Shown here: positions 17,901-26,701 of the stretch, in pieces
Layout: each line of letters begins with the position of its first letter
Numbering within the stretch: the stretch's first letter is position 1
Assembly (NCBI GenBank): GCA_002887195.1
Contig: PJAB01000438.1
Location: 1 to 26,701, forward strand
Source: Chrysochromulina parva
Taxonomy: Eukaryota > Haptophyta > Prymnesiales > Chrysochromulinaceae
DNA: 26,701 bases
Direction of reading: 5' to 3'
Program-made: the position numbers and the translations under genes
Notes under the pieces: model-generated
Told to the model about the DNA's origin: nothing
The model's input: only the letters and a program-made list of their open reading frames with translations
The model's database searches: none

Positions 17901-18938
17901 ACGCGCCGCCACTTGCAGCGGGTGGCGCGTGCGCTCGCACCCGATCCAGCACGGACCTCGCGGCTGACCGGGAGGCTCGCCAATGGAGAGCCACCGCTGC
18001 CTAATATGGGTGGCGTGGTGCCGGACGGCGCGGTGGACGACGCGCGGGACGATGTGATCTGCAGCGCGGCTGTGTACATGCCTCCTCCGTGCCCGACCTC
18101 TGGATGGTCGACGGAGCCAACCCCGACCGTCGCACTACTTTGGAGTGTCAGCTCCGCTCACGTCTTCGTGCTCAGCCGCGCACGCACCGCTCGCCCGGTG
18201 GCCGTGCACGCCAACGGCTCCCTGCGCCCTGTGCACGCGTCGGCGGTCGGGGCTGCCGAGTGGCCTGCGGACCTCGATGCCGCCATGACGCGTGCTCTCG
18301 CGGCATGCGACTCGGGTGCCCTGCTGGCGGCACGCTGGCACCCGCTGCCGCCGACGCGCGCGCCCTCAAAGCGCGCGTCGCTCGCGCCGCCAGCCGGTAT
18401 GGCGAGCGAGCCGCGCTACGGCCAACCGCCCATCCGCCCGAAGTCGATCCGACCGCGCCACCTACCCGAACTGCTGTCACACGCAACGGTCAGCGGCGGT
18501 CTCGCAGTGATTGGCGGGCGGCTCGGTGAGCTTTCCGTGCACTCGGGGCTCAGCTGGCCGCTACGCTCGCACGAGGCGCTCGACACGGCCGGCGACGACG
18601 TGCCGAAGGCGTCGTACAACCCTTGGGCATCGGCGTACAACCCAAAGTACGACATGGGCTCGTACTCCCCGTATGCAACCGCCGTCCACCTACTCAGAGC
18701 GGCCCGTAGCCAGCCAGGCTCTCGCACGCCGTCCCCTTCGGCCAGCTGTACGCGCGACCGTAGCCCCGGCGCCAGCCCCAAGGAGAGCCGGAGCAGCACT
18801 GGCCGCGGCGCCGGCACTGGCAGCACACCACCGCCGCTCGTCGCGCACGTGGCATGGACGCGGGGGGAGCGCTTCGCGTTGACGGGCGACAATCAACAGC
18901 CGTGCCTGTGCGTCTGGGCACGGCGAGAGCATGGTTGA
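14910..18938 (+). CDS. Large WD40-repeat-like (double beta-propeller) protein
   Basis: A single 1342-residue frame. The N-terminus is acidic and Ser-rich (DEDDSSDSDDDA) followed by a poly-Pro run. From about residue 50 the pattern is of degenerate WD repeats: a repeat with SLTVWSAP, another ending GVLVFDWRSAYEQA, and the clearest, AHKGVVSAVTYAGGGR ... GEDGYLRLWAL (about 477-512). A second set is seen later: LTVDALHVSVYDLLP, WAIGLSGGAILLLEEA, VVTIAFNAEGTMLAYACMDHV (about 962-985) and the last blade HVAWTRGERFAL ... PCLCVWARREH at the C-terminus. The arrangement resembles EMAP-like or cilia-associated WD proteins, which bind tubulin or scaffold axonemal complexes; that assignment is inference. 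Low-complexity Gly, Ala and Ser inserts lengthen the loops. No introns are needed. The start is the first ATG after the pentamer array. Confidence 0.75.
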   Translation: MATGPDEDDSSDSDDDALSLATSLNSSFLRAPAPPPPPPPEDPLKLVAVLGANGLSHLAGAGRERLLLRSGGVVWTLGPCDSDPPRFLPVGAAGRHGPGGAPVEAAACSPGGLIVLAHAAGAGKPASLTVWSAPALGLQTPRCLASIPIGRALGGGGASAVGFAGGTGVPFVWVASKAGRGAGVLVFDWRSAYEQAEAEQTEVVSGGALVAEWTPGGPGRVVHHVISDGGAADVIACGASFLCFLSLERSYNPFATLSERAAAMAGASSATDKRTLAAGVDGGVVPGGMSSTWRPNAPWDTSVRVPQQRAIGAGGADGLGGGFRWGGEYEDDAEATLERAAMPPPSTQARLLLDAAHAGGRGGVGVAVGSAAAEAATGTVVLASTAGAPHGSALGSHVRAAVLRPTFAPHGDIAALKPLHCLACEPCVGGSGAVPAPTAAVTSESVAEAARSRRVLAGALDGTVLEAARGRLVTVAWAAHKGVVSAVTYAGGGRLALAATVGEDGYLRLWALGAARVSSAQQRHDEDAARRGRPTSRLGSRDATPKRGDSGGASAPPTATATPQLLAQWDMRATGLGGPASGLAGASGSVAAASSLAWASGRVDLRRVARACLACVPCTADGAAFDLVLQCGAGVHAITVRLPTKATRVNENGRGNGRVYSRELDGGPLSQLSGSIAQSGGGGGGGSSGGRTNPTGPPAAAARAAISNAEEVPWYSRGLHELHGPPRESLLLPDGCVADGRARVLTQGHRTPVHLLLVHPHTQAVLTVDALHVSVYDLLPAGVSLAACPRVSARLPPDETPSCAAIAQAGDRWAIGLSGGAILLLEEAPSRPHGAIFTRLERPPVASGPPPGPRPLPTLLTHPLDPPTALLASSTNPEFFHPTAPSHPLELDDATCLDERSGELPAGSAEFRQWSSRVPASSSGVSSVASSSASVGAPTTSTAGATASRSTAARKPVRAPDRSVVTIAFNAEGTMLAYACMDHVVGCHTLPLTHAQRTRRHLQRVARALAPDPARTSRLTGRLANGEPPLPNMGGVVPDGAVDDARDDVICSAAVYMPPPCPTSGWSTEPTPTVALLWSVSSAHVFVLSRARTARPVAVHANGSLRPVHASAVGAAEWPADLDAAMTRALAACDSGALLAARWHPLPPTRAPSKRASLAPPAGMASEPRYGQPPIRPKSIRPRHLPELLSHATVSGGLAVIGGRLGELSVHSGLSWPLRSHEALDTAGDDVPKASYNPWASAYNPKYDMGSYSPYATAVHLLRAARSQPGSRTPSPSASCTRDRSPGASPKESRSSTGRGAGTGSTPPPLVAHVAWTRGERFALTGDNQQPCLCVWARREHG

Positions 18939-19572
18939 AAATAAAAACGAATCCAAAACGTCCCATCAGTACAAGTAGTACTAGAAGTAGTTGTTACCAT
19001 GAGTTGTTACCCAAGAGCGTATATATCATGTAAAATACATCGATACGCCGAAAGCATCTTACTACGATACGCGCCGCGCCGGCATGCGCCGGCAAGCGCC
19101 GGCCGGTTACGCGGGACCGGCGCCCGCGGCGGCAGAAGCCGCACCGTCCCGCGTCCGCACATGTTGTGGCGAGGGTCAGGACCAACGCAAGCATACACAG
19201 CGTGGGCGGTGGTTGAAAAACGTCCATGAAAACGTCCCAGTTTCCACGGCAGGCGGCAGGCCACGCAACCACGCCGCGCCGCCTCATCTCGTGCGAGCCC
19301 CACGGACTTTGACTGACCGTCTAAAGATTTTGGATTTTTGATAGATGTAGATGACTTGACGAGTCACGATCTGTCACAACCATTGGAATTTCACAATCGA
19401 TGCACAGTAGTTAGTCTGCCGACTCTGCCTCTAGAAACGACGACCGCGACGAAACTGACTTTCTGACTGAGAAACGACGACATCGAGACGGTTTCACGCC
19501 ACGCAACCTCCTCTCCCCTCGGCGTCGGCTCTCTCCTCTCTTTGGACCCATCAGTACTTCCTATCTGTCGCC
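18939..19572. other. Intergenic region between the WD-repeat and OSCA/TMEM63-like genes
   Basis: 634 bp without a convincing gene. Near 19072-19125 there are several GCGCCGGC-type palindromic units (GCCGGCATGCGCCGGC and neighbours) able to form GC-rich hairpins; they lie in the 3' region of the upstream gene. No pentamer array precedes the next gene. Short frames on both strands have no recognisable content. Confidence 0.55.
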
Positions 19573-22500
19573 ATGGCCAAAGAGCCGCCGGTGATGGTGA
19601 ACGAAGCGGCGATGGTGAACGAAGCGGCCGAATCAGCTGCGGAGTCCGCACGGCTGAGCACGGAAATGGCGGCCAAGCTGGACCAGGCGGCGACCAAGCT
19701 GCAGGCGGCCCATCGGGGCACCAGCACACGTAAACTTGGCGCGGCGGCGGCGGCTGGCAGGGCGGCATCGGCTCGCGACGTAACGCTCCGTTTCACGATC
19801 ACGGTGCCTGCGAAGAAAAAAGCCGGGGACACGATCAAGATGGAGCTTGGTGGCAACATCATCAGCGTCACCTGCCCCGAGACACTGCCTCCCAATCGAA
19901 TTCTGATAGTTGATGGAACTGGCAAGGTCGTCGAAGAGGAAAAAGCCGACCAGCGTTTCACGATCACGGTGCCTGCGAAGAAAAAAGCCGGGGACACGAT
20001 CAAGATGGAGCTTGGTGGTAACATCATCAACGTCACCTGCCCCGAGACACTTCCTCCCAATCGAATTCTGATAGTTGATGGAACTGGCAAGGTCGTCGAA
20101 GGTGAAGTCAGCACGTCAGCACGGGCTAATGCTCGTGAGAAGATCCGCAACTTGTCGCTCCAATTGGACTCCATTGTGGAACTTGAGAAACGGCAGCTGG
20201 ACGCGATGCGTTTGTCGGCGACAGGCAAGAAGAAGAGAAAGGCCGTAGGAGACGTTGAGAATGACTCCACGGCGCGGCAGCCCAGCGCCGAAGAGCCCGA
20301 GATCCACAGCCAGGCCGACCTGGACAAGTGGAGAGTATGGGCGAAGACGGAGGCCAAGCTACAGGCGACACTCCTGCACCCGACGCGGGAGCAGTACAAG
20401 GACCCGAAGATGCGCAAGAAGCAGGGAAGAAAGGGCTCCACCTTTGTGTCCGTCGTCGCCGCTCAGGCGGAGGAGCAGCCGCCGAGCGCCGAGCTTGAGA
20501 CGACGCCGCTGCCGCTCAACTGCTCGCACGATGAGCTGATGAACAACCTCGGCATCGGCATTCGTCTTTACTTCGACTTTTTGCTCTTCGTGACGTGCGT
20601 GGCGTTCTGTGGCATCCTCGTGTCCCTCCCGTCGCTGATCGCGTCGCTCAACTACCTGAATGCGGGCGCAGGTGGCCGGGACTACGACCAGGACGAGACG
20701 CGCTTCGACGTGAGCGCCATGAACTTTCCCCAAGTCCTCTCCATCTTCTCGCTCGGTGCGCGCGTCTCCTTCATCAACCCGACGACCAACGTGATGATCT
20801 TCGGGTGCAACGACGACTTCTGCAAGACCCTCAACTGGATTCAGGCGCTCCTCGACTCCATCTTCTGCATCTTCTTCTTCTTTGCCACGAACAAGTTCAT
20901 TGCCTACGCGCGGGCGATGGCTGACCACGACGACGCGATGAACCTGCGTGTCAACGACTACTCCATTTGGCTTCATGGGCTGTACGGCGTTCACAAGTAT
21001 CGGCCCATGGAGACCTACACGCCGGCGATGCTCGGAGAGTATATCGAGGGCGCGTTGACAGAGTACGCCAAGAGGTTGAGCCAGTCCTCGAACGAGCGGC
21101 TCGCCAAGAAGTGGAAGGAGTTCGAGCTGGGCGAGTCGTGGCGCGTGTGGGACGTGACGCTGATCGCGCACGACCGCGGCCTGCTTCGTGATCTGGTGCG
21201 CAACGTGCCCATCGAGCAGAAAGTGTTCGCGCTGAAGGCCCAGGCGCATCGGCGCCAGATGCTCGGCGAGAAGCCCGGTTGTTTCGAGAAGACCTCGGTC
21301 GACCTGGCCATCCAGCAGCGCGACAAGATGCGCGACCGGGTGGACAATAAGTCGACAAAGCCTCTCGAGCCTGTGGGGGCCTTTGTGACCTTCGAAGACG
21401 AGCGCGCGGTCCACGCAGCTCTGGAGCTGTGGGGATCAATCCCGTTCTCTGAGGGCTGCTGCCGCGGCCCGCCCGAGTTCGCGCGCGTTCCTGTGCTCGA
21501 CGCGACGGGAGAAAAGGTCGTGGCGCGCAAGCGGCTGCGTGCCAGAAAGGCGCCCATGCCGGGAGACGTCATTTACGAAGACATGGCCACGCACTACGAC
21601 TACTCGACCAAGGCGCGCCGCTGCATCGCGTGGTGCGTCCTCGTCTGTGTGATCATCGTGAGCCTCGCCATCTCGATCACCGCCTTCACACTCTCGAGTG
21701 TTGGCGCATCCCTGTCGGTGATCGTCGAGCAAGAACTCCAGCGTGGGACTGCCCAATTCTCGAATGCGACCGCCCAAACCATCAAGCTCACCTGTACCGC
21801 GGACAAGAAGGCGTTGATTGGGAATGTGACCGACTACCTCGCCTTCTTCACTGCCGTGTACGAAGAGGTTGGCGCGGCCTTTTCGAGCAACAACACCGAC
21901 GCGACGCTCGCGGCACTCGCGCGGAGCGATAACATCGACGTGGCACTGGCCGTGATGGACTGCTACATTACCACCGCCCTGTCCGTCTTCACGTCCTTCA
22001 TCACCATCATACTCAACTTGGTCATCACGTCCGTTGTCAGCAGCCTCGCCGATTTCAGCAATTTCTCTACATACACGGAGGTGAACATGTTCGTGGTCTT
22101 GGCGGTTGCGCTCGCGCAGTTCCTCAACACGGCCGTCGTCATCTTCATCATCAACTGGTCAACTGGCATCCAGTACCCGTACCCGAGGGACCAGAACCTT
22201 TTCGTCCCGCAGGAAAACCACGGATGCTGGGGCTTTGACCCGATTGCGGACTATGAAGCCCGCTACGCGCTCAACCCCAACGTGAGTGCCGTGAGCCCCC
22301 TCCCGAGATTCACTTGCGCTTTCGGCCCGCACGGTATCTTCCTGCGCGGCAGCTTCTTTACCTTCGATCCAAAGTGGTACGTGCAAGTGGGCTCCTCCAT
22401 CTGCTTCACGATGTTTCTGATGCCCTTCACGGCGCAAGTTGGTGCCTTTGTCGCAGCCCTCACTTCCAAAATCACTCGCTGCCTCTACTTCAAATCTGTG

Positions 22501-23616
22501 GCGTCCCTCGAAGATATGACCGCGCTCTTCGTGGGCCCGGAATGCGCACTGACAAAGTCGCTGGGCAAGCTCTACGCCTTCACGGGCGTTGTGCTCGTCT
22601 TCTCTTCGCTGATGCCCATCCTCTTCCTCTTCATGCTCGTCTTCTGCTTCCTCGCCTATTTCGTCGACAAGTGGGCCTTCCTGCGCATCTACCGCACGCC
22701 GCCGCCCTTCACGCACACGTACATCTCGGACACCCTGTTTTGGGTGCAATTCGCGCTCACGCTGAAGCTGCTCTTGGGCTGGTATGCCTTTTGGCAGATG
22801 CCTGGCTATACCCTCGCCGAGACGACAGCGGCCCTTCTCCGCGTTGCCTTCGCGGCGGCGGATGGCCTTGGCCAGGGAGCCCAGGCAAATAATGCTTTCG
22901 CGGGGGTGAATGCCACGAACGACAAAATTGGCGACTTTGATTTAACGAACACGCTCGCGGCCGGCTGGTTCGACACGTCGCCAAAGGCCCTCTTCGCCGC
23001 GGGCTTCCTGCTCATGGGCGCGCTCATCGTCCTGCAGTTCCTGCTCGACAATCTGCCGAGCCATTGGCTCAAGTGCAAGGCCGATCCCCACGAGTGGCAC
23101 CCGGCCCTCCCGCCGTTTTCGGCCGTGCTCAAGGGCTCGGTTCCCTACTCAGAGGTGCGCACCAAGGGGGAGGGCGTTCACGAGAAACTCTTCCTGCGCG
23201 GCGACGTGTACGAATCGACCGAGAATCACTGCTTCAAGCTCCTTGAGAGCGACTCGTTCTGCTACGTCTTCATGACGCCCGCGCGATTCGCGCGCCTCGC
23301 CGCGCGCTCGCCGATCGCGCTGCTGCTCTACGCGTTTGGCATCAAAACGTGGCGCCCCCGGCTCACGCCCCAAGAGTTCGAGGCGCTCAAGCCGCAGGAG
23401 GTGACGATCACGGGCAAGCTCAATATGTCATATGCGCCCATCTTCAACCCGCGCTATGAGCTTGCCTTCAAGTACGCCGAGGCCGATGCGAAGCTCGAGA
23501 AGAAGGCCGAGAAAAACAACGCGTCCGAGCTCGCGAATAGGGCGGGGGCTATTCTGAGCACGATCACGGCAGGTGCGGCCGCGGTGTCCATGGCCGTATC
23601 ATCGACTGCGGAATAA
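19573..23616 (+). CDS. OSCA/TMEM63 (DUF221)-like membrane channel protein with IQ motif and tandem N-terminal repeats
   Basis: One 1347-residue frame. Residues 38-54 form an IQ-type calmodulin-binding motif (AATKLQAAHRGTSTRK). Two near-identical 49-residue segments (73-121 and 128-176), beginning RFTITVPAKKKAGDTIK, follow. Membrane segments begin near residue 323. After two of them a long cytosolic region includes VGAFVTFEDERAVHAALELW (about 601-620), matching the RRM-like intracellular domain of OSCA/TMEM63 proteins. Further helices include a stretch with ADFSNFSTYTEVN followed by LAQFLNTAVVIFIINW (about 826-862), which fits the family's conserved core helix pair, and several more up to about residue 1155. 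About ten membrane segments are visible. The family contains mechanically or osmotically gated cation channels and belongs to the TMEM16 superfamily. The IQ motif suggests Ca2+/calmodulin control. No intron is required. Confidence 0.8.
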   Translation: MAKEPPVMVNEAAMVNEAAESAAESARLSTEMAAKLDQAATKLQAAHRGTSTRKLGAAAAAGRAASARDVTLRFTITVPAKKKAGDTIKMELGGNIISVTCPETLPPNRILIVDGTGKVVEEEKADQRFTITVPAKKKAGDTIKMELGGNIINVTCPETLPPNRILIVDGTGKVVEGEVSTSARANAREKIRNLSLQLDSIVELEKRQLDAMRLSATGKKKRKAVGDVENDSTARQPSAEEPEIHSQADLDKWRVWAKTEAKLQATLLHPTREQYKDPKMRKKQGRKGSTFVSVVAAQAEEQPPSAELETTPLPLNCSHDELMNNLGIGIRLYFDFLLFVTCVAFCGILVSLPSLIASLNYLNAGAGGRDYDQDETRFDVSAMNFPQVLSIFSLGARVSFINPTTNVMIFGCNDDFCKTLNWIQALLDSIFCIFFFFATNKFIAYARAMADHDDAMNLRVNDYSIWLHGLYGVHKYRPMETYTPAMLGEYIEGALTEYAKRLSQSSNERLAKKWKEFELGESWRVWDVTLIAHDRGLLRDLVRNVPIEQKVFALKAQAHRRQMLGEKPGCFEKTSVDLAIQQRDKMRDRVDNKSTKPLEPVGAFVTFEDERAVHAALELWGSIPFSEGCCRGPPEFARVPVLDATGEKVVARKRLRARKAPMPGDVIYEDMATHYDYSTKARRCIAWCVLVCVIIVSLAISITAFTLSSVGASLSVIVEQELQRGTAQFSNATAQTIKLTCTADKKALIGNVTDYLAFFTAVYEEVGAAFSSNNTDATLAALARSDNIDVALAVMDCYITTALSVFTSFITIILNLVITSVVSSLADFSNFSTYTEVNMFVVLAVALAQFLNTAVVIFIINWSTGIQYPYPRDQNLFVPQENHGCWGFDPIADYEARYALNPNVSAVSPLPRFTCAFGPHGIFLRGSFFTFDPKWYVQVGSSICFTMFLMPFTAQVGAFVAALTSKITRCLYFKSVASLEDMTALFVGPECALTKSLGKLYAFTGVVLVFSSLMPILFLFMLVFCFLAYFVDKWAFLRIYRTPPPFTHTYISDTLFWVQFALTLKLLLGWYAFWQMPGYTLAETTAALLRVAFAAADGLGQGAQANNAFAGVNATNDKIGDFDLTNTLAAGWFDTSPKALFAAGFLLMGALIVLQFLLDNLPSHWLKCKADPHEWHPALPPFSAVLKGSVPYSEVRTKGEGVHEKLFLRGDVYESTENHCFKLLESDSFCYVFMTPARFARLAARSPIALLLYAFGIKTWRPRLTPQEFEALKPQEVTITGKLNMSYAPIFNPRYELAFKYAEADAKLEKKAEKNNASELANRAGAILSTITAGAAAVSMAVSSTAE
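19789..20100 (+). repeat. Recent 165-bp tandem duplication in the OSCA/TMEM63-like gene
   Basis: The segment 19789-19935 is repeated at 19954-20100 with only about three base differences over 147 bp. One of them changes Ser to Asn (IISV to IINV). Each copy encodes a 49-residue, probably beta-rich unit of the form V-P-x-x-x-K-A-G-D-T ... P-x-x-L-P-P-N, which resembles repeats in other algal proteins of unknown role. Confidence 0.92.
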
Positions 23617-24265
23617 CATCCCCAGGTGATGTGGCAAAAGCATTCGATTGAGGTGCCGAGACAATCGTCGGCGTAAAACGTGAGAGTAGTGGCGAGCACT
23701 CTGCCTGCGGCGGCGGGTGCGTAAGAAGCCGTCGGGACACTAGCGCTGCTCGGCGCCACTGGCCGCAGGTCCAGGGTGGGGAAACGGCGAGGGGAAATGG
23801 GACGGTGGCCGCGCAGGCGGGGTGCAGACGAGCGGAGTGTATGCTGTGCAGTGCTGTGGCTTTGCTGGGCTCGGATGGACTGCCGGAGGTACTGCTTACC
23901 TCAGATAAGTCAAGTCAAGACAAGTCAATATACGGCGGGTACGGCAGCACCGCATCCATACCATATCTCTGTAGTCCGGTCTAAGTTTGGGGTGAACGTA
24001 GAGCTCGGCTGTGTTCGATTCGCGTCGGGTTTATGTTTCGAGTACTGTACCGCCCGTTGTCATGCTTGTATGCCGAGTCATGCCATATTAGGATCCCGGG
24101 CTGTGCCCCGTGTGAGGTGTGACGGAAGCCACGGGGTCGATAGACGAGATCGGCGGATACGGGATTACAAGAATGAAAAGTAGCTACCGAGGTACCGTAC
24201 CGCTCAGCCATGTGGATGTGACCTCTTGCTCTTCAGAAAAGGCGTGCAGGGCACTCAGCATTTCT
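23617..24265. other. Convergent intergenic region (3' sides of the OSCA-like and armadillo genes)
   Basis: 649 bp without a recognised gene. A short TCAAG pentamer run lies at 23907-23929. A plus-strand frame at 23776-24183 is Arg/Cys-rich with no motif and is not called. No tRNA or 5S rRNA fold was confirmed. Confidence 0.55.
23907..23929 (-). repeat. Short (CTTGA)-type pentamer run
   Basis: The minus strand reads TTGACTTGTCTTGACTTGACTT, the same unit as the arrays upstream of three genes. Here no start codon of a recognised gene lies downstream on that strand, so it either marks an unrecognised transcript or shows that the pentamer is not confined to promoters. Confidence 0.75.
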
Positions 24266-26554
24266 TCACCCGGCCACGCGCCTCGTGGCAGAAGCCGGCA
24301 CGACCCGTTGCCTCGAACTTGAAGATAGCCTCGAGCTTGGGCGTGGCGCCTCACGGCTCGAGACAGCGCCCGAGACAGCGCCCCGTAACATGTCCTCATC
24401 TGCGACTCGCAGTATAGGCACCGACCTTGATTCGTCTTGAAGCTTGCCCTTGCCACCAGGCTGCCCTTGGGCGTGCGTGAGCTTACCCTTGACGGCGATG
24501 CGCACTACGTCTCCTTTGACGGCGTTGCGCACCACTTCCTGAGTGATGACTCGTTCCTTTGCCTGCGCTTTCACCTTCCGGTTGCGCTCCTCCTTGCCGG
24601 CTTTGAAACGCTTGGTGGCGTCGCCTATGGGACCGACGCCAAGCTTGAGCCATCGAGCAAAAGTCACTGCCATGTCCAGGTCCGGTTGCGAGGTGCCCTT
24701 CCCAGCCGTGTGCAGCTTCTCGAAGGCTGCTTCTCGAAGGAGCGCGACGAATGAGGGCACCTGAGAAGGAGGCTCGCGAGCATCGGGCTGCACGGCGATG
24801 ATGATTGTGTCGATGATGGCCCTCTTCGCTTCGTCTTCGCTTTGGTGGATGAGCGTGCTGAGCAGAGAGGCCGCGCCGATCGCTGCCTTAGATGCAATCT
24901 GCGGGTTGCTACCGGTTACCAGGCGCACGAGGGCAGCTATCGGTCCGTCGATGCCCGCCATCGCGTGACGCACCACGTCGGAGGAGTGCGACAAGTTCCA
25001 AAATGTCCTTACCGCGTTGCTGACGGCCTCTGCGCGCTTCATCGTTCCCGTCGCGTGCCCCGCTTGACCCATGGTCGCTTTGCTGTCTTCGCTGCTCAAG
25101 AACACCGCGCTGCTCGCCGTGGCCGAAGCAGCGCTGCTCGCCGCCTGTGCAGTATTGGCCGAAGCACTAGCGACCAAGGCCGCGGCGGCAGCAGCCCTGA
25201 TCATCTGGTGACCCGCTGCCGTGGTTAGATCGAGTGCGAGCTCCATGGCTTCATCCGCCAGGGCAACACTCGATGCCGCGGCGCGCACAGCTGCGGTGTT
25301 CGCCGCGGACGATGCATTCTTCGTAGCTTTTGCGGCATGCCTCATCGCGATCACCGCAGACTCCGCGGCTCGTGCCGCCTTGGTGGCTGACACAGAGCTG
25401 CCGGCCGCCACATACGCTGCGGCTGCCGACGCCCTCGCCGCTTCTGTGGCAGCCATCGCCGACGCGGCAGACGCAGTCTTTGCCGAGGTCTCCGTGTCAG
25501 TTTGCGTCGCAACACAAAGGGAGCTTCGTGCAAAGCTGTCCGTCCGCAGCAGCAGCCGCAGCGGATGCCGTACAGGTAACCGTGCAGGTGCCATTTCGGG
25601 CTCTCGCTCGACCTCCGCTGGACTCGACCTCGAGGGTACAGCCGCTGCTCGGGGGGACAGCGCCCGACCTGATGCTGGCGGAGGAGCGGCAGCACTGCTT
25701 GAAGGCTCCATGGACCGAGAATGAGAGAGCTCCATAGTCTCATGAGAAAGTTCATGAGAAAGTTCCCAAGGTGACGCCGCTGCAGCATCCGCCGCAGCGG
25801 CGGGGGCGACTATCGCATCGAGAGCGGAGGCGGAGTCGTTGGCGGCGTCACGTGAGCAATCCAGGGACGGGATCACGTCATCACAGATGGATGTGGGCGG
25901 ACGCGCAGCATCAGGCGGCGTGGCTGGCGGCGAGATTGGCGGCGTGGCTGGCGGTGTGGCACGTGCATTACTTTCCGAAATCACCAAGCCAGACAGCAGT
26001 GGAAGTGCCTGAGTCTGAATGAGAGCAATACAGGCACGCTCATTGCGAGTCATGGCGGCAATCGCATACGTCGCCTCAAGACCGCCTGCCTCCAAATTCT
26101 CCACAAGCACCTCAAGAGCACCAGCTTCCAAGAGTAGCTGACAGCTTGCCTCGTCGCTCTCCGCAATCTGGCCCAGAGCCATCGCGGCGCCGTTACGAAC
26201 CAGTGCCGAAGTTGATGACAGCATGGGCACGAGTGGGCCAACCAGGTCCGTAAAGTTGAGCGTTGGCTGTTCATGCGCGAGGGCCTGAACAACCCTGGCA
26301 AAGCTGCACAAAGCGCTCGTGCAGGCGCTATCCGTGGATGAGCGCTGCGACGGCAGCATCGCCAAAGCTTTCCTTTGGCGCTCGTGCAGGCGCTCCGTGT
26401 CCGTCAGGGGCGAGGGTAAAGCTCCTCCAGTTTGACCGTGCTTGAGAATTCCAAAATGCCGCGTGCATGCATGTTGAGCCCGGACAAACTCTCCCAATAC
26501 AAGGAACAGTTTGTCTGTGAAGAATTCTTTGCGATCGTGCCGACTCTGAACCAA
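24266..26554 (-). CDS. Armadillo-repeat-like protein with Ala-rich insert, 5' end uncertain
   Basis: The open frame has 762 codons and ends at TGA 24266. It starts at a TTG because no ATG is available that far upstream; the first in-frame ATG is at 26359 (MLPSQRSSTD). An upstream exon or a start at 26359 are both possible. Residues about 105-190 hold armadillo-type repeats (LVPMLSSTSALVRNGAAMALGQIAESDE, then GALEVLVENLEAGGLEATYAI). A second armadillo-like part follows about residue 515 (VRTFWNLSHSSDVVRHAM, GPIAALVRLVTGSNPQIASKAA). Between them lie a Pro/Thr tract, LSHELSHE repeats and about 150 Ala-rich residues, probably helical. The C-terminus is basic, with VVRNAVKGDVVRIAVKGK. Armadillo proteins bind other proteins; no specific partner can be inferred. 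Confidence 0.68.
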   Translation of the reverse strand: MVQSRHDRKEFFTDKLFLVLGEFVRAQHACTRHFGILKHGQTGGALPSPLTDTERLHERQRKALAMLPSQRSSTDSACTSALCSFARVVQALAHEQPTLNFTDLVGPLVPMLSSTSALVRNGAAMALGQIAESDEASCQLLLEAGALEVLVENLEAGGLEATYAIAAMTRNERACIALIQTQALPLLSGLVISESNARATPPATPPISPPATPPDAARPPTSICDDVIPSLDCSRDAANDSASALDAIVAPAAAADAAAASPWELSHELSHETMELSHSRSMEPSSSAAAPPPASGRALSPRAAAVPSRSSPAEVEREPEMAPARLPVRHPLRLLLRTDSFARSSLCVATQTDTETSAKTASAASAMAATEAARASAAAAYVAAGSSVSATKAARAAESAVIAMRHAAKATKNASSAANTAAVRAAASSVALADEAMELALDLTTAAGHQMIRAAAAAALVASASANTAQAASSAASATASSAVFLSSEDSKATMGQAGHATGTMKRAEAVSNAVRTFWNLSHSSDVVRHAMAGIDGPIAALVRLVTGSNPQIASKAAIGAASLLSTLIHQSEDEAKRAIIDTIIIAVQPDAREPPSQVPSFVALLREAAFEKLHTAGKGTSQPDLDMAVTFARWLKLGVGPIGDATKRFKAGKEERNRKVKAQAKERVITQEVVRNAVKGDVVRIAVKGKLTHAQGQPGGKGKLQDESRSVPILRVADEDMLRGAVSGAVSSREAPRPSSRLSSSSRQRVVPASATRRVAG
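25739..25762 (-). repeat. 12-bp in-frame tandem duplication in the armadillo gene
   Basis: TCATGAGAAAGT occurs twice in a row on the plus strand and encodes the repeated LSHE motif of the Ser-rich insert. Confidence 0.85.
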
Positions 26555-26701
26555 TTGTAGTGTTGGGTCTTATTTTGCTGGGAAGTAAACTTGGTCGCGT
26601 GTTTGACTTGAATTGCTGTTCATCAGAGCTACACAAGCAGCCTGGTGAGCGCGACAACCCGGTCCCTGCTAAAGCTAGACCAGGCTTACATCGCGGTGGG
26701 T

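Noticed and set aside
20359..21414. Minus-strand 351-codon frame
   Set aside because: Antisense to the OSCA/TMEM63-like gene, whose plus-strand product has clear family motifs.
23936..24060. Possible 5S rRNA-like stretch
   Set aside because: A short GGGTACGGCAGCACC resemblance did not extend to the conserved internal control region or a closing stem.
23776..24183. Plus-strand 135-codon frame
   Set aside because: Arg/Cys-rich, no motif, contains the pentamer run; likely chance in GC-rich intergenic DNA.

Overview
The window is nuclear DNA from a photosynthetic protist with a compact, GC-rich, mostly intron-poor genome. The signs are a violaxanthin de-epoxidase-like gene with a plastid/lumen-type leader, short GT-AG introns (about 80-180 nt), long alanine-, glycine- and proline-rich reading frames, and families typical of unicellular algae (septin, EF-hand voltage-gated channel, OSCA/TMEM63-like protein). 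A haptophyte or related chromist alga fits best; this is inference from gene content, not proof.

Layout: (1) 119-3385 (-), a gene cut by the window edge that joins ankyrin repeats, a TRPM-like SLOG (LSDAT) domain, a SLATT-like two-helix membrane module and an EF-hand through two introns. (2) 3721-5199 (-), an amino-acid permease-like transporter. (3) 5631-6899 (+), a violaxanthin de-epoxidase-like protein with one intron. (4) 7772-10266 (-), a septin whose GTPase domain is split by a coiled coil and which continues, across an 80-nt intron, into a membrane-anchor/coiled-coil tail. (5) 10630-12579 (-), an alanine-rich protein with a TIR-reminiscent core and a GSPGRQ repeat tail. (6) 12712-14454 (-), a BacNav-like single-domain voltage-gated channel with an N-terminal EF-hand, interrupted by an in-frame TAG between voltage sensor and pore. 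(7) 14910-18938 (+), a very large WD-repeat-like protein. (8) 19573-23616 (+), an OSCA/TMEM63-like membrane protein with an IQ motif and a recent internal duplication. (9) 24266-26554 (-), an armadillo-repeat protein.

The most notable points are: the septin intron, whose 5' half is a tandem copy of the exon that follows it (a signature of intron birth by duplication), and whose removal adds a membrane anchor; the ankyrin-SLOG-SLATT-EF-hand fusion, which combines modules known from bacterial nucleotide-signal/defence effectors in a eukaryotic gene; the in-frame TAG in the channel; and an orientation-matched pentanucleotide element, (CTTGA)n followed by (CTGAA)n, upstream of several start codons. 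Several genes concern membrane, Ca2+ and cytoskeletal signalling, but nothing shows that they act as one pathway. No rRNA, tRNA, CRISPR array or transposase gene was recognised.
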